Assembly: GCF_022557175.1 (NCBI RefSeq)
Contig: NZ_CP092915.1
Location: 6,510,001-6,574,000, forward strand
DNA from: Mycolicibacterium sp. YH-1
Lineage (GTDB): Bacteria; Actinomycetota; Actinomycetes; Mycobacteriales; Mycobacteriaceae
Reading direction: 5' to 3'
DNA: 64,000 nucleotides
Shown piece by piece: positions 46,001-55,835 of the stretch (position 1 is the stretch's first letter; each line of letters opens with the position of its first letter). The position numbers and the translations under genes are program-made. Below the pieces are notes generated by a model that did not search any database, was not told the DNA's origin, and saw nothing but the letters and a program-made list of their open reading frames with translations.

Positions 46001-48619
46001 TCAGAGGCCGATCTTGGGCATGCCGATGGACACGGTGGAGGGGACCTTGCGGCCGGATCGCTGCTCGAACTCGACCGTGGGGTCGGCGACGCCGGGCGCG
46101 TTGACGAACGAGACGAACCGCGACAGCTTGTCCGGGTCGTCCAACACGCCCTTCCACTCGCAGGCGTAGCCGGTGACATGCCGCTCGATGGCGGCCTCGA
46201 ACTCCTCCGCCAGACCCAGCGAGTCGTCGCAGACGACATCACGCAGATGGTCCAGGCCGCCGGGCAGGCCCTCAACCCAGGGTGCGGTGCGCTGCAACCG
46301 ATCTGCCGTGCGGATGTAGAACATCAGGAAGCGGTCGATGTAGCGGATCAGCGTCTCGTCGTCGAGGTCGCCCGCCAGCAGCTCGGCGTGCCGCGGCGTC
46401 ATGCCGCCGTTGCCTCCCACATAGAGATTCCAGCCGTTCTCGGTCGCGATGACACCGACGTCCTTGCCGCGGGCCTCCGCGCACTCGCGGGCGCAGCCCG
46501 ACACACCCATCTTGATCTTGTGGGGAGCACGCAGCCCGCGGTAACGCAGTTCGAGGTCGATGGCCATCTGCACCGAGTCCTGCTGCCCGTAGCGGCACCA
46601 GTCACTGCCGACACAGCTCTTCACCGTGCGCAGCGACTTGCCGTAGGCGTGCCCGGACTCCATGCCGCCCTCGACCAGCCGGCGCCAGATCTCCGGCAGC
46701 TGGTCCACCCGAGCGCCGAACATATCGATGCGCTGACCGCCGGTGATCTTGGTGTACAGGTCGAAATCCCGTGCAATCTCCCCGATGAGGATCAGATGCT
46801 CGGGCGCGATGTCACCTCCGGGCACCCGCGGCACCACGGAGTAGCTGCCGTTGCGCTGAATGTTGGCCAGGAAGTGATCGTTGGAGTCCTGCAGGGATGC
46901 CGTCTCACCCTCGAGCACGTGATCGGAACTGGTGGACGCCAGGATCGACGCGACGGTGGGCTTGCAGATATCGCAGCCCTTGCCGGTGCCGAATCGCTCG
47001 ATCAGCCCGGAGAAGGTGCGGATCTCGGTGGCACCGATGATCTCGAACAGCTCGGCGCGCGACTGGCCGAAGTGCTCACACAGCGCCTTGCTCTGCTGGA
47101 CGCCCTCAGCCTCGAGCAGCTGCTTGAGCAGCGGAACACACGACCCGCACGACGTGCCAGCGAGCGTGCACTTCTTCAGACCGGGCACATCGGTGCAGCC
47201 CCCGCAGATGGCCTCCCGCAGATCGCCCTTCGTCACGTTGTTGCACGAGCAGATCTGTGCGATATCAGGCAGCGCACCGACCCCCAGACCCGGTGCGGTT
47301 CCGTCCTGGACCGGTGCGATCAACGACAGCGGGTCACCGGGCAGCTCGCTGGCGACCATCGGGCGCAGCACCCCGTAGGCAGACGCGTCGCCGACCAGAA
47401 TGCCGCCGAGTAGCGTCTTGGCGTCATCGGAGAGGACCAGTTTGGCGTAGGTCTGCTTCACCGGATCGTTGACGACGACATCCAGGCAGTTGGGCGTCCG
47501 CCCCTGGGCATCGCCGAAGCTGGCCACATCCACGCCGAGCAGCTTGAGCTTGGTGGACATATCGGCCTCACCGAACTCGGCCTCACCGCCGAGCAACCGG
47601 TCGGCGGCCACCTCGGCACTGGTGTAGCCGGGGCCGACCAGGCCGTAGCAACGACCCTCGATGGCGGCCACCTCGCCAATCGCATAGATGCTCGGATCGC
47701 TTGTGACGCAGGTCAAGTCGGTCAGCACGCCACCACGCTGCGCGATGTCAAGGCCGGCCTCACGGGCCAGTTCGTCGCGCGGACGCACACCCGCAGCGAA
47801 GACCACAACACCGGCGTCGATGCTGGTGCCGTCATTGAGCGACAGCCGCACCGAGTCGTCGTTGTCGGATTTCCGCAGCGGCTTGTTCTTCTGCGCCGGT
47901 TGGATTGTCTCGGTGCCGACTCCGGTGTGCACCTCGATGCCGAGACCCCGGATCATCCGGTTCAGCAGGGCGCCGCTGGCCCCGTCGAGCTGGGCAGCCA
48001 TGAGATGCGGTGACATCTCCAGGACGTGGGTGCTCAACCCGAACGTGCGCAGCGCGTTGGCGGCTTCCAGGCCGAGCAGACCACCGCCGATCACCACGCC
48101 GACCGGCGTCTTCGAGTCGACCGCGGCCAGCGCGCCGGCCCGGATGGCGTCCAGATCGTCGAGCGTGCGATAGACGTGACAGTGCGGCAGGTCGTGTCCC
48201 GGGACCGGCGGGACGAACGCGTACGAGCCGGTGGCCAGCACGAGGGCGTCGTAGGGGATGCGACGGCCAAGCGTCGTCGTGACGTGTTTCGCGGTGCGGT
48301 CGATGTGGGTCACGCTGTCGCGAAGGATGAGCTCGACATTGTCGTCACCGGCGTACTCGTTACCGGCCAGCGCCAACTGCGCGCGGTCCCAGTGCTCGGT
48401 GTAGCCGGTGAGCCCCACACGGTCGTAGGCGGCGTCGGCCTCCTCCCCGAGGACCACCACGTACCAGGAGCCGTCGCCGTCGCGGGAGCGCAGCGCTTCG
48501 ACGAAGCGGTGCCCGACCATGCCGTGTCCCACGACCACGACACGTTTCTGAGAGGACATGCGACGAAGGCTAGGGAGCCGATATTGCGGCCGTGTCGCGT
48601 CGTGTGAAGCGGTCATCAC
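46001..48619 (-). CDS. nirB: NADH-dependent nitrite reductase large subunit NirB
   Basis: About 870 aa. N-terminal FAD/NAD domains (VVVVGHGMVGHRFVEAL, VVIGGGLLGLEAANAL), a central BFD-type 2Fe-2S domain (CSCNNVTKGDLREAICGGC, CTLAGTSCGSC) and C-terminal sirohaem/4Fe-4S domains with GVSGCARECAEARGKDVG and VGSDWCRYGQQD. Reduces nitrite to ammonium. The GTG/ATG at 48619/48616 follows GTGAGGA; an ATG at 48559 is the alternative. Faces the HemD-like and CbiX-like genes that would provide sirohaem. Confidence 0.95.
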   Translation of the reverse strand: MMTASHDATRPQYRLPSLRRMSSQKRVVVVGHGMVGHRFVEALRSRDGDGSWYVVVLGEEADAAYDRVGLTGYTEHWDRAQLALAGNEYAGDDNVELILRDSVTHIDRTAKHVTTTLGRRIPYDALVLATGSYAFVPPVPGHDLPHCHVYRTLDDLDAIRAGALAAVDSKTPVGVVIGGGLLGLEAANALRTFGLSTHVLEMSPHLMAAQLDGASGALLNRMIRGLGIEVHTGVGTETIQPAQKNKPLRKSDNDDSVRLSLNDGTSIDAGVVVFAAGVRPRDELAREAGLDIAQRGGVLTDLTCVTSDPSIYAIGEVAAIEGRCYGLVGPGYTSAEVAADRLLGGEAEFGEADMSTKLKLLGVDVASFGDAQGRTPNCLDVVVNDPVKQTYAKLVLSDDAKTLLGGILVGDASAYGVLRPMVASELPGDPLSLIAPVQDGTAPGLGVGALPDIAQICSCNNVTKGDLREAICGGCTDVPGLKKCTLAGTSCGSCVPLLKQLLEAEGVQQSKALCEHFGQSRAELFEIIGATEIRTFSGLIERFGTGKGCDICKPTVASILASTSSDHVLEGETASLQDSNDHFLANIQRNGSYSVVPRVPGGDIAPEHLILIGEIARDFDLYTKITGGQRIDMFGARVDQLPEIWRRLVEGGMESGHAYGKSLRTVKSCVGSDWCRYGQQDSVQMAIDLELRYRGLRAPHKIKMGVSGCARECAEARGKDVGVIATENGWNLYVGGNGGMTPRHAELLAGDLDDETLIRYIDRFLMFYIRTADRLQRTAPWVEGLPGGLDHLRDVVCDDSLGLAEEFEAAIERHVTGYACEWKGVLDDPDKLSRFVSFVNAPGVADPTVEFEQRSGRKVPSTVSIGMPKIGL

Positions 48620-48739
48620 GGTGTCCTCACCGCCTCAGGACATGCGGTGTGAGCGCGCCTCCTGTAACAGCGGCCACTGCGGAAACGATGACACCGTCAA
48701 TAACATGAACATCATCTGTCTCTAGGCCACGGAGGACTC

Positions 48740-49324
48740 ATGCGTTGGAGAACCGCTGTCGGGGCGGCGGCACTCGCCTTTGCGATGCTCTTCAGTGACG
48801 CCCTACCTGCCGGTTGGACCTCGGTGGCTCACGCCGAGCCCGCAGTCGCAGGCAAGGACTTCAGCAAGCCGGCGATCGTGATCCTGGGTTACGGCCTGGA
48901 GCCGAGCGGCGCCATGCGTCCCATCCTGCGCCGCCGGGTGCTCACCGGGCTCACCGTCGCGCAGTTCTACCCGCAGTCACCGATCATCGTCACCGGCGGC
49001 AACCCGCGCAACGGTCGAACCGAGGCCGCCGCGATGCGAAACATGCTGATGCTGCTCGGATTCCCCGCCAACAGGATCATCCTGGAGGACCGCGCCAACA
49101 GCACCGTTCAGAACGCCGCGTTCTCCGTGCCGCTGGCCAAGAAGGCAGGCACGACGGGCATCATCCTGGTGACATCCTCAACCCATCAGGACAGAGCCGA
49201 CGGCAACTTCGCTGACGCCGGTGGCAATGTGCTGGCCACGGTCAGCTTCCCCGACGGCGACCCGGCCACCAACATCGCGCAGCTGGTGCGCGATGTGATG
49301 AGCCCGGTCACCAACATCGGCTAG
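48740..49324 (+). CDS. DUF218/YdcF-SanA-type exported protein
   Basis: Protein of 194 aa with a signal peptide (ALAFAMLFSDALPAG, probable cleavage after AHA). The DUF218 pattern is clear: IVILGYGLEPSGAMRPILRRR, PIIVTGGNPRNGRTEAAAMR and ILVTSSTHQDRA. The family is linked to envelope functions without a defined reaction. Overlaps the convergent P450 gene by 4 bp. Confidence 0.8.
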   Translation: MRWRTAVGAAALAFAMLFSDALPAGWTSVAHAEPAVAGKDFSKPAIVILGYGLEPSGAMRPILRRRVLTGLTVAQFYPQSPIIVTGGNPRNGRTEAAAMRNMLMLLGFPANRIILEDRANSTVQNAAFSVPLAKKAGTTGIILVTSSTHQDRADGNFADAGGNVLATVSFPDGDPATNIAQLVRDVMSPVTNIG

Positions 49325-50511
49325 GCGGCGACCAGCTTGACCGGCAGCGATGAGTGCCGGCGGATGATGTTGTTCAGTGCCCAGACCGGGGTCGCCGTCA
49401 GTTCGATGCGGTCCACCCGCTCGACGAGTGCGCGCAGCATCGCCTGCGTCTCCAGGCGCGCGAGCCCCTGCCCGGCACACGCATGGGCGCCATTGCCGAA
49501 GCCGAGCTGACGGGTCGCGTCATTGCGGATGTCGAACACGTCCGGCTCATCCCATTCGAGTTCGTCGCGGTTCGCGGACGCGTAGATCACCAGCACCCTG
49601 GCTCCGCCCGGCACCACGACGCCGCCGACCTCGACGTCGCGACGTGCCTTTCGTGTGAACGCGCGTAGCGGAGACGAGTACCGGATGATCTCGTTGACCG
49701 CGTTCGGGAGCAGCTCGGGCTGACGCTTGAGTAGCTCGAACTGTTCGGGGTGGGTGGCGAACAGGTGTACGCCGTTGGCGATCGCGCTGATGGTGGTGTC
49801 CAGCGACGGGACGATGTAGTCGATCATCAGCGACGCGCAGTCGGCGTCCGACAGTTCACCGTTGTCGGCAGCGAGCAGGACGTCGTGCCCCAGGCTGCCG
49901 TCGAGGACCGAGCGGTTCTTGACGACTCGGCGAGCGAAGCGGAGCATCCGCGCGGAGTCCGGGAGAGCCCGCGCCGCACGCCGGTTGAAGGGCCCGAGTA
50001 GGTCGAAAGTGGCTCCTCCCCATGCCATCAGGTCGGCTCGCTGGGCCCGCGGCCAACCAACCAGGTCGGGGACGACCGCCAGCGGCAATGCCGACGCGAT
50101 GTCGTCGATGCCGTCCACCGACCCCTTGGCGACGGCCCGATCAACGATCTCGTCCGCCAAGCGGTCGACGTCGTCGGCCATCGAGCGCAGGGCGCGTGGG
50201 AGCAGGCGGTGGGCGACGAGCTTGCGGCGCTCGTCGTGGGCCACCCCATCGCTGGTGAGGGTGGTGCCCTTCGAGAAGGTGTTCGGGATCGGGTTCAGCG
50301 CGACCCCGTCGCCCGAGATGAAGGTCTTGTCATCGCGCAGGATCGACTTGCACTCGGCGTAGCGGGGGATTGCGTACGCCCGGTGCCGGGGAAGTCGCAC
50401 GACGGGCCCGAGCGCGCGCAGCCGCGCATAATGCGGGTAGGGATCGACGATCGCCGCGGTCGAGTAGATGTCGGAGCGGTAGGCGGGAATACGGTTGCCC
50501 GTCTGCGTCAT
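49321..50511 (-). CDS. cytochrome P450
   Basis: Protein of 396 aa. Haem-binding loop FGNGAHACAGQGLARLE with the axial Cys, I-helix IVPSLDTTISAIANG (Asp-Thr-Thr kept, usual Gly-Gly changed), and EIIRYSSPLRAFTRKARRD. Soluble bacterial class. ATGA overlap with the FAD monooxygenase gene makes it the last of a four-gene operon. It could hydroxylate or demethylate an aromatic substrate ahead of ring cleavage. No ferredoxin gene is in the operon. Confidence 0.92.
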   Translation of the reverse strand: MTQTGNRIPAYRSDIYSTAAIVDPYPHYARLRALGPVVRLPRHRAYAIPRYAECKSILRDDKTFISGDGVALNPIPNTFSKGTTLTSDGVAHDERRKLVAHRLLPRALRSMADDVDRLADEIVDRAVAKGSVDGIDDIASALPLAVVPDLVGWPRAQRADLMAWGGATFDLLGPFNRRAARALPDSARMLRFARRVVKNRSVLDGSLGHDVLLAADNGELSDADCASLMIDYIVPSLDTTISAIANGVHLFATHPEQFELLKRQPELLPNAVNEIIRYSSPLRAFTRKARRDVEVGGVVVPGGARVLVIYASANRDELEWDEPDVFDIRNDATRQLGFGNGAHACAGQGLARLETQAMLRALVERVDRIELTATPVWALNNIIRRHSSLPVKLVAA

Positions 50512-52055
50512 TGGGGAGCTTTCACTTTCCGGACGGTTCCGCCGCAAGACCTGGGGAGGGCGTCGAACAGGGTGGCCAGATCCCGGCCCGCGCGCATGAC
50601 GGTGCGGTCGGGCCGGATGATGGCGGCGTCGGCGCGACCGCGGCACAGCCAGCTCGCGAGTTCGGAACCCGGAGCGGCGAGGTGGACGACGGCGCCGCGC
50701 TCGTCGGCGACGGCGCGCTCGGCTGCACTTGGCGCGGTGCGGGTGATGACGGCGAAGCCGTTCCCGAGTTCGGTGTCGAGACGTGCCCCGCTCACCACCA
50801 ACGGATTCGGGCAGAGTCTTCCGGCGAGTTGCCTGGGTACCCTGGTCTTGCAAACGAGCGCCGTTCGATGCAACGCCGGCGTTTCGCTGTCGACGAGATT
50901 GGTGCTCAGCCCCGGCAACCAGTGCAGTCGCGGCACCACCATCCGACGGATCAGGTTCCCGAACTCGCCGCCCGCCGTCATCGCTCGGCCGACCGCCAGG
51001 GCCAGCCGGATCATGTGCCGGGCATGCGGCTTCCGCTCCTGCTCATAGGTTTCCAGGACGTCGCTGGGCAAGGTCCCGGTCAGTACTCCGGCGAGCTTCC
51101 ATGCGAGGTTCATCGCGTCGCGCAGGCCGGCGCCCATGCCCTGTCCGATGAACGGCGGCGTGAGGTGGGCGGCGTCGCCGAGCAGGAAGATCCGGCCCCG
51201 CCGCCAACGGTCGGCAAGCTGTGCACGAAAGGTGTACTCGGTGACGCGCACCAGTTCCAGATCGGCACGCGAAACATGGTCAACCCAGGGACGAATCAGC
51301 GGTCCGAGTGCATCGAGAGTGGCGAAGTCGGCGGCGGTCTCGCCGGCCAGCAGTTGGAACTCCCACCGGTAGCGGGTCTCGCCGATCCGCATGTACGTGC
51401 CGGCCCGGTCCGGGTCGCAGACCTGGTCGACGCCCTCCCAGTGCGCCAGATCCGTCGCGGTGGCGACATCGACGACGAGCCAGCGTTGCTCGAATCCGAG
51501 ATCCTCCATCCGGGAATCGATCCGGGACCGCACGATGCTGTTGGCGCCGTCGCAGCCAAGCACGTAATCCGCCTCGATGATGTGTTCGCTGCCGTCGGTG
51601 CGGTCGGCGTAGGTGACGCAGACCCGGCCGCGCGCATCGGCGGCGAGGTCAGTGACCTCGACGTCGCCGCGTAGTTCCGCGTGCGACTGACGTGCCAGGT
51701 TGGTCCGCAGCACGGCCTCGAACTCAGGCTGGTCGAACATGTTTGCCTGGGGAAACCCGTTGCGGCTCAGCGCGGTATCGCGTCTGAACTCGGCGAGCGT
51801 GTGCATCGATCGGTCGAGCAACCGCAGCCCCAGCGTGGGGCGCGAGATCGCCGCGAACTCGTCGGCGATGCCGAGCCGGGCCACGATGCGGAAGATCTCG
51901 TCGTCCAGGTGCACGGCCCGTGGTTGCGGATACACCTGCGCCCAGCGGTCGAGAACCAGGCAGTCGACGCCGAACTGCGCGAGCAGAGTGGCTGCCGTCA
52001 CCCCGGTTGGCCCCGCCCCGATGACGACGACGGGGACGTGCGACACCGCTGTCAT
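50508..52055 (-). CDS. FAD-dependent aromatic hydroxylase (MhpA/PheA group)
   Basis: Flavoprotein monooxygenase of 515 aa. FAD loop VVVIGAGPTGVTAATLLAQFG, DG motif DYVLGCDGANSIVRSRID, and GDAAHLTPPFIGQGMGAGLRD. The C-terminal thioredoxin-like domain is present in length. Group A hydroxylases of this type add oxygen ortho to a phenolic OH to give a catechol. In the operon the product would be the substrate of the extradiol dioxygenase. Confidence 0.92.
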   Translation of the reverse strand: MTAVSHVPVVVIGAGPTGVTAATLLAQFGVDCLVLDRWAQVYPQPRAVHLDDEIFRIVARLGIADEFAAISRPTLGLRLLDRSMHTLAEFRRDTALSRNGFPQANMFDQPEFEAVLRTNLARQSHAELRGDVEVTDLAADARGRVCVTYADRTDGSEHIIEADYVLGCDGANSIVRSRIDSRMEDLGFEQRWLVVDVATATDLAHWEGVDQVCDPDRAGTYMRIGETRYRWEFQLLAGETAADFATLDALGPLIRPWVDHVSRADLELVRVTEYTFRAQLADRWRRGRIFLLGDAAHLTPPFIGQGMGAGLRDAMNLAWKLAGVLTGTLPSDVLETYEQERKPHARHMIRLALAVGRAMTAGGEFGNLIRRMVVPRLHWLPGLSTNLVDSETPALHRTALVCKTRVPRQLAGRLCPNPLVVSGARLDTELGNGFAVITRTAPSAAERAVADERGAVVHLAAPGSELASWLCRGRADAAIIRPDRTVMRAGRDLATLFDALPRSCGGTVRKVKAPQ

Positions 52056-52996
52056 GCGTAGCGGACCACCGCGCGTTGGGTGCCCAGATCCACCACCTTG
52101 TCATCGGTTGCCACACTGGCCTCCACGACGTCGCCGTCCTGCAGGTACTTCGTGTTCTTGACCTGGGCCTTGAAGAACGCCTTCCACTTCAGCACGGGCG
52201 GCAGCAGCGCGCCGATGATCTCGATCGGCTTGGGCGGTGCACTCAACGCGGTCCCGACGGGGGTACCCGTCAGCAGCAGATCGCCGACGTCCATCCGCTG
52301 GAATCGCGTCAGCTCCTGCAGGGCACGCAGCGGAAGGTAGATCATGTCGCCGGCCACCTTGGCGTCCTGTCGAAGTTCGCCGTTGACCCGCAGCTGGAGG
52401 CGCAGGTCGCCGAAGCGCTTGAGTTCATCGGCGTCGAGCAGCACCAGCGCCGGTCCGACGGGCGTGAACGTTGGATACGACTTGGCTTCGTAGAACTGAG
52501 TTTTCGGCAGCTGGATGTCACGGGCCGACACGTCGTTGGTGACGACGAGCCCGGCGATGTAGGTGGGCAGGTCCGCCTCGGTGAGGATGGCGCCGACCGG
52601 GAGCTCGCGCCCGAACACCAGGCCGATCTCCACCTCGTAGTCCAAGAGGTTGACGTGCTTGGGCTTGACGATGTCGTCGGTCGGCCCGTTGATCGACCCG
52701 GATGCCTTGCGGAAGAACGCGAGTGGGAGTGTCTTGGGGTTCAGTCCCGCGTCCTTGGCATGCGATGCGAAGTTCGCCATCTGGGCGACGACGCGGCAAG
52801 GTGCGGTCACGGGTGAGACGAGGTCGAGGGTGTCGACCGGGACCGGGTCGCCGCCGGTGGCGGCCGCGGCCGCGTCGACGGCGGTCCGGTCGCCGAGGAG
52901 TTCGGCGGTGGTGGTGGCCGCGGTGTCGATCCGCACTGCGCCACGGTCGGTTTGGACGTACCAGGCGTCGGCGGTACGGAGGACCGTCGTGGTCAT
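52052..52996 (-). CDS. fumarylacetoacetate hydrolase (FAH)-family protein
   Basis: Protein of 314 aa. AFFRKASGSINGPTDDIVKP, the metal-binding acidic block LLDYEVEIGLVFGREL, VTNDVSARDIQLPKTQFYEAKSYPTFTPVGP and GDLLLTGTPVGT are typical. FAH-fold enzymes cleave C-C bonds of acylpyruvates or act as isomerase/hydratase in meta-cleavage routes. Overlaps both neighbours by 4 bp. Likely acts after ring cleavage. Confidence 0.9.
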   Translation of the reverse strand: MTTTVLRTADAWYVQTDRGAVRIDTAATTTAELLGDRTAVDAAAAATGGDPVPVDTLDLVSPVTAPCRVVAQMANFASHAKDAGLNPKTLPLAFFRKASGSINGPTDDIVKPKHVNLLDYEVEIGLVFGRELPVGAILTEADLPTYIAGLVVTNDVSARDIQLPKTQFYEAKSYPTFTPVGPALVLLDADELKRFGDLRLQLRVNGELRQDAKVAGDMIYLPLRALQELTRFQRMDVGDLLLTGTPVGTALSAPPKPIEIIGALLPPVLKWKAFFKAQVKNTKYLQDGDVVEASVATDDKVVDLGTQRAVVRYA

Positions 52997-54129
52997 GAGC
53001 TGGCTACTTTCAGCAGGCCGCGCAGGCGGGCGAGGGTGAATTCGTTGTCGTGGTCTCTGACGGCGGCGAGCATCGAGCGCAGCTCGTCGATCGACTCCCG
53101 GTTGGGGGCGATCCCGAGGAAGTCCTTGGTGACGGGCGGTCCCCACTGGGCCAGGCCGGACGCGGTGAACGGCGCCCAGCCGGGTTCGAGGGTGTTGTCG
53201 AACATGTCGCCGTCGGCGAAGTGCTCGACGAGGAAGCCGTCAGGATCGCGCCAGTAGTCGAAGAGTTGGCTGCCCTGGATGTGACGGCCGATGCCCCACG
53301 ATCGGTGGTAGCCGCGTTCGCGCAGGTACTCGCCGCCGGCGGCCAGCGCATCGAGATCGGCCACCTGGTACGCGGAGTGCACGTACCGATTGCGCGGGCC
53401 GAGTGTCATCGCCAGCGTGTGGTGGTCGGCGGGTACGTCGCCGCGGTCGCAGCGGATGAAGCTGACCGTCGGGCCGCGGTCGCGCTGGCCGGGGAAGAAC
53501 TGGAAGTCGCTGACGATCATGCCGAGGTTGTCCAGGTACCAGTTCAGCGCCTCGAGGTACTTGGTGCTCTGCAGCACGACGTGGCCGAGGCGTTGCACGC
53601 TGGCGGCAACCCGTGGCGGACGCTGGGTTGCGTTGGTGCGCAGTAGATCATGCCCACGGTTCACCACCAGCGGGGCCTGAGACGGCAGAGGCGCCAAGTC
53701 GTGGGTGCCGGCGATGACGTGAACTGGGACGCCGCTAGGGTCGATCAGGTCGACCGCGAGTCCGCCGATGCTCTCGGGGAGCGCGCGGGTTGGTGTGCCC
53801 GTCACGTCGGCCAGGCGCAACACGTCGGCTTCGTCGGCGGCGGCGAAGGCGATGCCAGCGAATCTCGACTTGGGACGCCGGCGCACGATCAGACACGGGG
53901 CACCGGCGTCGGTGCCGCGCAGTTGCAGCTCGTCGGACGTCCTTGCCACCGTGGCGAAGCCGAAGGCCGCCGCGAACGCCTCGGTGCGGATGAGGTCCGG
54001 CTTCTCGAACTCCAGCCAGGCGATATCGCGCACCTTGATGACCGGATTTCGGGACCGGCCAGGGTGCTCGCCCCGCCGTGCGCCCTGGTCACTGTGCAGG
54101 TCTTGATGCGCTCCTACGGCGTCGCTCAT
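52993..54129 (-). CDS. extradiol (catechol 2,3-type) ring-cleavage dioxygenase, two VOC repeats
   Basis: Protein of 378 aa with two VOC modules. Metal ligands fit His in RLGHVVLQSTK, His in NRYVHSAYQVADLDAL and Glu in DPDGFLVEHFADGD. The motif SWGIGRHIQGSQLFDYWRDP carries the second-shell His of type I extradiol enzymes. First gene of the operon. A closer ATG may exist downstream of the basic N-terminal 30 residues, since VIKVRDIAWLEFEKPD begins the fold. Confidence 0.88.
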   Translation of the reverse strand: MSDAVGAHQDLHSDQGARRGEHPGRSRNPVIKVRDIAWLEFEKPDLIRTEAFAAAFGFATVARTSDELQLRGTDAGAPCLIVRRRPKSRFAGIAFAAADEADVLRLADVTGTPTRALPESIGGLAVDLIDPSGVPVHVIAGTHDLAPLPSQAPLVVNRGHDLLRTNATQRPPRVAASVQRLGHVVLQSTKYLEALNWYLDNLGMIVSDFQFFPGQRDRGPTVSFIRCDRGDVPADHHTLAMTLGPRNRYVHSAYQVADLDALAAGGEYLRERGYHRSWGIGRHIQGSQLFDYWRDPDGFLVEHFADGDMFDNTLEPGWAPFTASGLAQWGPPVTKDFLGIAPNRESIDELRSMLAAVRDHDNEFTLARLRGLLKVASS

Positions 54130-54148
54130 GGCCGACCTCCTCGGTTTC

Positions 54149-54206
54149 TGACGAAATCGTCACATACGCCGTTATCATCAGTCAAGCGCTTCTGACGAAA
54201 TCCTCA
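54149..54206. promoter_or_regulatory. two TetR-type operators
   Basis: TGACGA-AA-TCGTCA (54149-54162, perfect) and TGACGA-AA-TCCTCA (54193-54206, one mismatch) lie 44 bp apart, about four helical turns, in the divergent promoter between the dioxygenase and TetR genes. Confidence 0.65.
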
Positions 54207-54272
54207 CAATTGAGGTGCCGGTTAGAATCAACTGAATTCCGGAAGGATCCGCGGCGAAGGGGCACCATCGCG

Positions 54273-54947
54273 ATGACGACGCAGCCGCCTGAGCGGCATG
54301 GCGATCAGCCGAACCGATTGGCTCGGCGCAAACAGCGGACCCGGGCGGCGCTGATCGCCGCGGCGCAATCCTTCATCGCGGCCGGCAAGCTCAACGCGCC
54401 GGTTCTCGAGATCACCCAGGCCGCCGACGTCGGGATGGGATCGTTCTACAACCACTTCGACAGCAAGGAAGAGCTGTTCGACGCGGCCCTCACCGACGCG
54501 CTCGACGTGCACGCGGATCTACTGGACGCCTACACCAAGTCGCTCGACGACCCAGCCGAGGCGTTTTCGTGCAGCTTCCGCTTGACAGGGCGGATGTTCC
54601 GTCGACGCCCCCAGGAAAGTCGGGTACTGCTGTCGACTGGACTGTCCCTCCTGTCCTCGGACAGAGGTCTGGCACCGCGGGCACGGCGCGATATCAGCGC
54701 CGCCGTCGAGGCCGGTCGATTCCACGTCGCGGATGTCAGCCTGGCCATTGCCATGGTCGGAGGGGCGCTGCTCGGGCTGGGTCAACTACTCCACGACGAA
54801 CCGGATCGCGACGACTCCCAGGCCGCGGACACGGTGACGCAGAACGTTCTCACCCTGCTTGGCATGCCCGCCGACGAAGCCAGTCGCCTCTGCCAGCAGC
54901 CGCTGCCCGATCTCACCTTCGTCGACCAACCAGGCCCGGCTGCCTGA
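54273..54947 (+). CDS. TetR-family regulator of the aromatic operon
   Basis: Protein of 224 aa. HTH at about residues 18-65 (RKQRTRAALIAAAQSFIAAG, ADVGMGSFYNHFDSKEELFD). ATG at 54273; the frame extends upstream but across the operator region. Divergent from the ring-cleavage operon, with twin operators between them, so it very likely represses that operon and itself until a pathway compound binds. Confidence 0.88.
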   Translation: MTTQPPERHGDQPNRLARRKQRTRAALIAAAQSFIAAGKLNAPVLEITQAADVGMGSFYNHFDSKEELFDAALTDALDVHADLLDAYTKSLDDPAEAFSCSFRLTGRMFRRRPQESRVLLSTGLSLLSSDRGLAPRARRDISAAVEAGRFHVADVSLAIAMVGGALLGLGQLLHDEPDRDDSQAADTVTQNVLTLLGMPADEASRLCQQPLPDLTFVDQPGPAA

Positions 54948-54962
54948 GGAATCGTTGTCTCG

Positions 54963-55721
54963 CTACCGCCATCGCGCGAGTAGCTCACCCGCCCGGGCCG
55001 AGAGGGCGCCTTGCAGGAACGGTCCGAAGCTGATCCGGCCGACGCCCAGCGGGCCGAACGATGCCGGGTCGTCCTGATCCGGTAGCGCTATGGCGTTGAC
55101 CGGCAGCGGCAGCTCGGATGTCAGGCGGCGCAAAGTGTCCGGATCGTGTCGACCCACGGGGTACAGGCTGTCGGCACCCGCCTCCGCGCACAGCTTGAGC
55201 CGAGACACCGCACGCTCGAAGCGATTCGCCTCGTCACCATCCTGCCGGAGGAAGAGATCGGTTCGGGCGTTGATCACCACGTGCACGTCGGCCGCGTCAG
55301 CGGCCCTGCGCAATTCACCCACCAGCGCGGCGTGCTCCTCGGCGGTGCGGATTCGCTTGCCCTCCTTGTGCACCGTGTCCTCGATGTTGAACCCGACCGC
55401 ACCCACCGACAGCAGACCGTCGATGATCCGCTGCGGCGTCTCGCCGTAGCCCGATTCGATGTCCACCGAGATCGGCACGTCGACGGCGCCGGTGATCTGT
55501 GCGACGCGCGCTGTCAGCTCGTCGAACGACATGCCCTCACCGTCGGGCTTGCCGACGGACTCCGCGACGGGATGGCTGCCGACGGTCAGCGCAGCAAATC
55601 CCGCGTCGACCGCGAGCTTGGCCGACCACGCGTCCCAGACCGTCGGGAGCACCACGGGTGTGCCGGGCACGTGCAAGGCGAGCAGCGCGGCGGCGCTTTT
55701 CTGAAGATCCTGCTTGGACAA
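54963..55721 (-). CDS. PEP mutase/isocitrate-lyase superfamily protein
   Basis: Protein of 252 aa with a TIM-barrel: LPTVWDAWSAKLAVDAGFAALTVGS, PISVDIESGYGETPQ (metal-binding Asp/Glu), GFNIEDTVH and VVINARTDLFL. This branch (often annotated isocitrate lyase/phosphoenolpyruvate mutase) lacks the KxKCG loop of isocitrate lyases. Possible oxaloacetate decarboxylase or C-C lyase. TTG start after AGGAGG. Convergent with the TetR gene. Confidence 0.82.
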   Translation of the reverse strand: MSKQDLQKSAAALLALHVPGTPVVLPTVWDAWSAKLAVDAGFAALTVGSHPVAESVGKPDGEGMSFDELTARVAQITGAVDVPISVDIESGYGETPQRIIDGLLSVGAVGFNIEDTVHKEGKRIRTAEEHAALVGELRRAADAADVHVVINARTDLFLRQDGDEANRFERAVSRLKLCAEAGADSLYPVGRHDPDTLRRLTSELPLPVNAIALPDQDDPASFGPLGVGRISFGPFLQGALSARAGELLARWR

Positions 55722-55835
55722 CTCTCCAACCTCCTGTTGAGAACGTGACCCGTGTCACGTCGATCCAGTGATGTGGCTAGCATCGTCTGTCGTAATGTGA
55801 TTCGTGACACCCTTCAGCCCAAGGAGGTCGACTCG

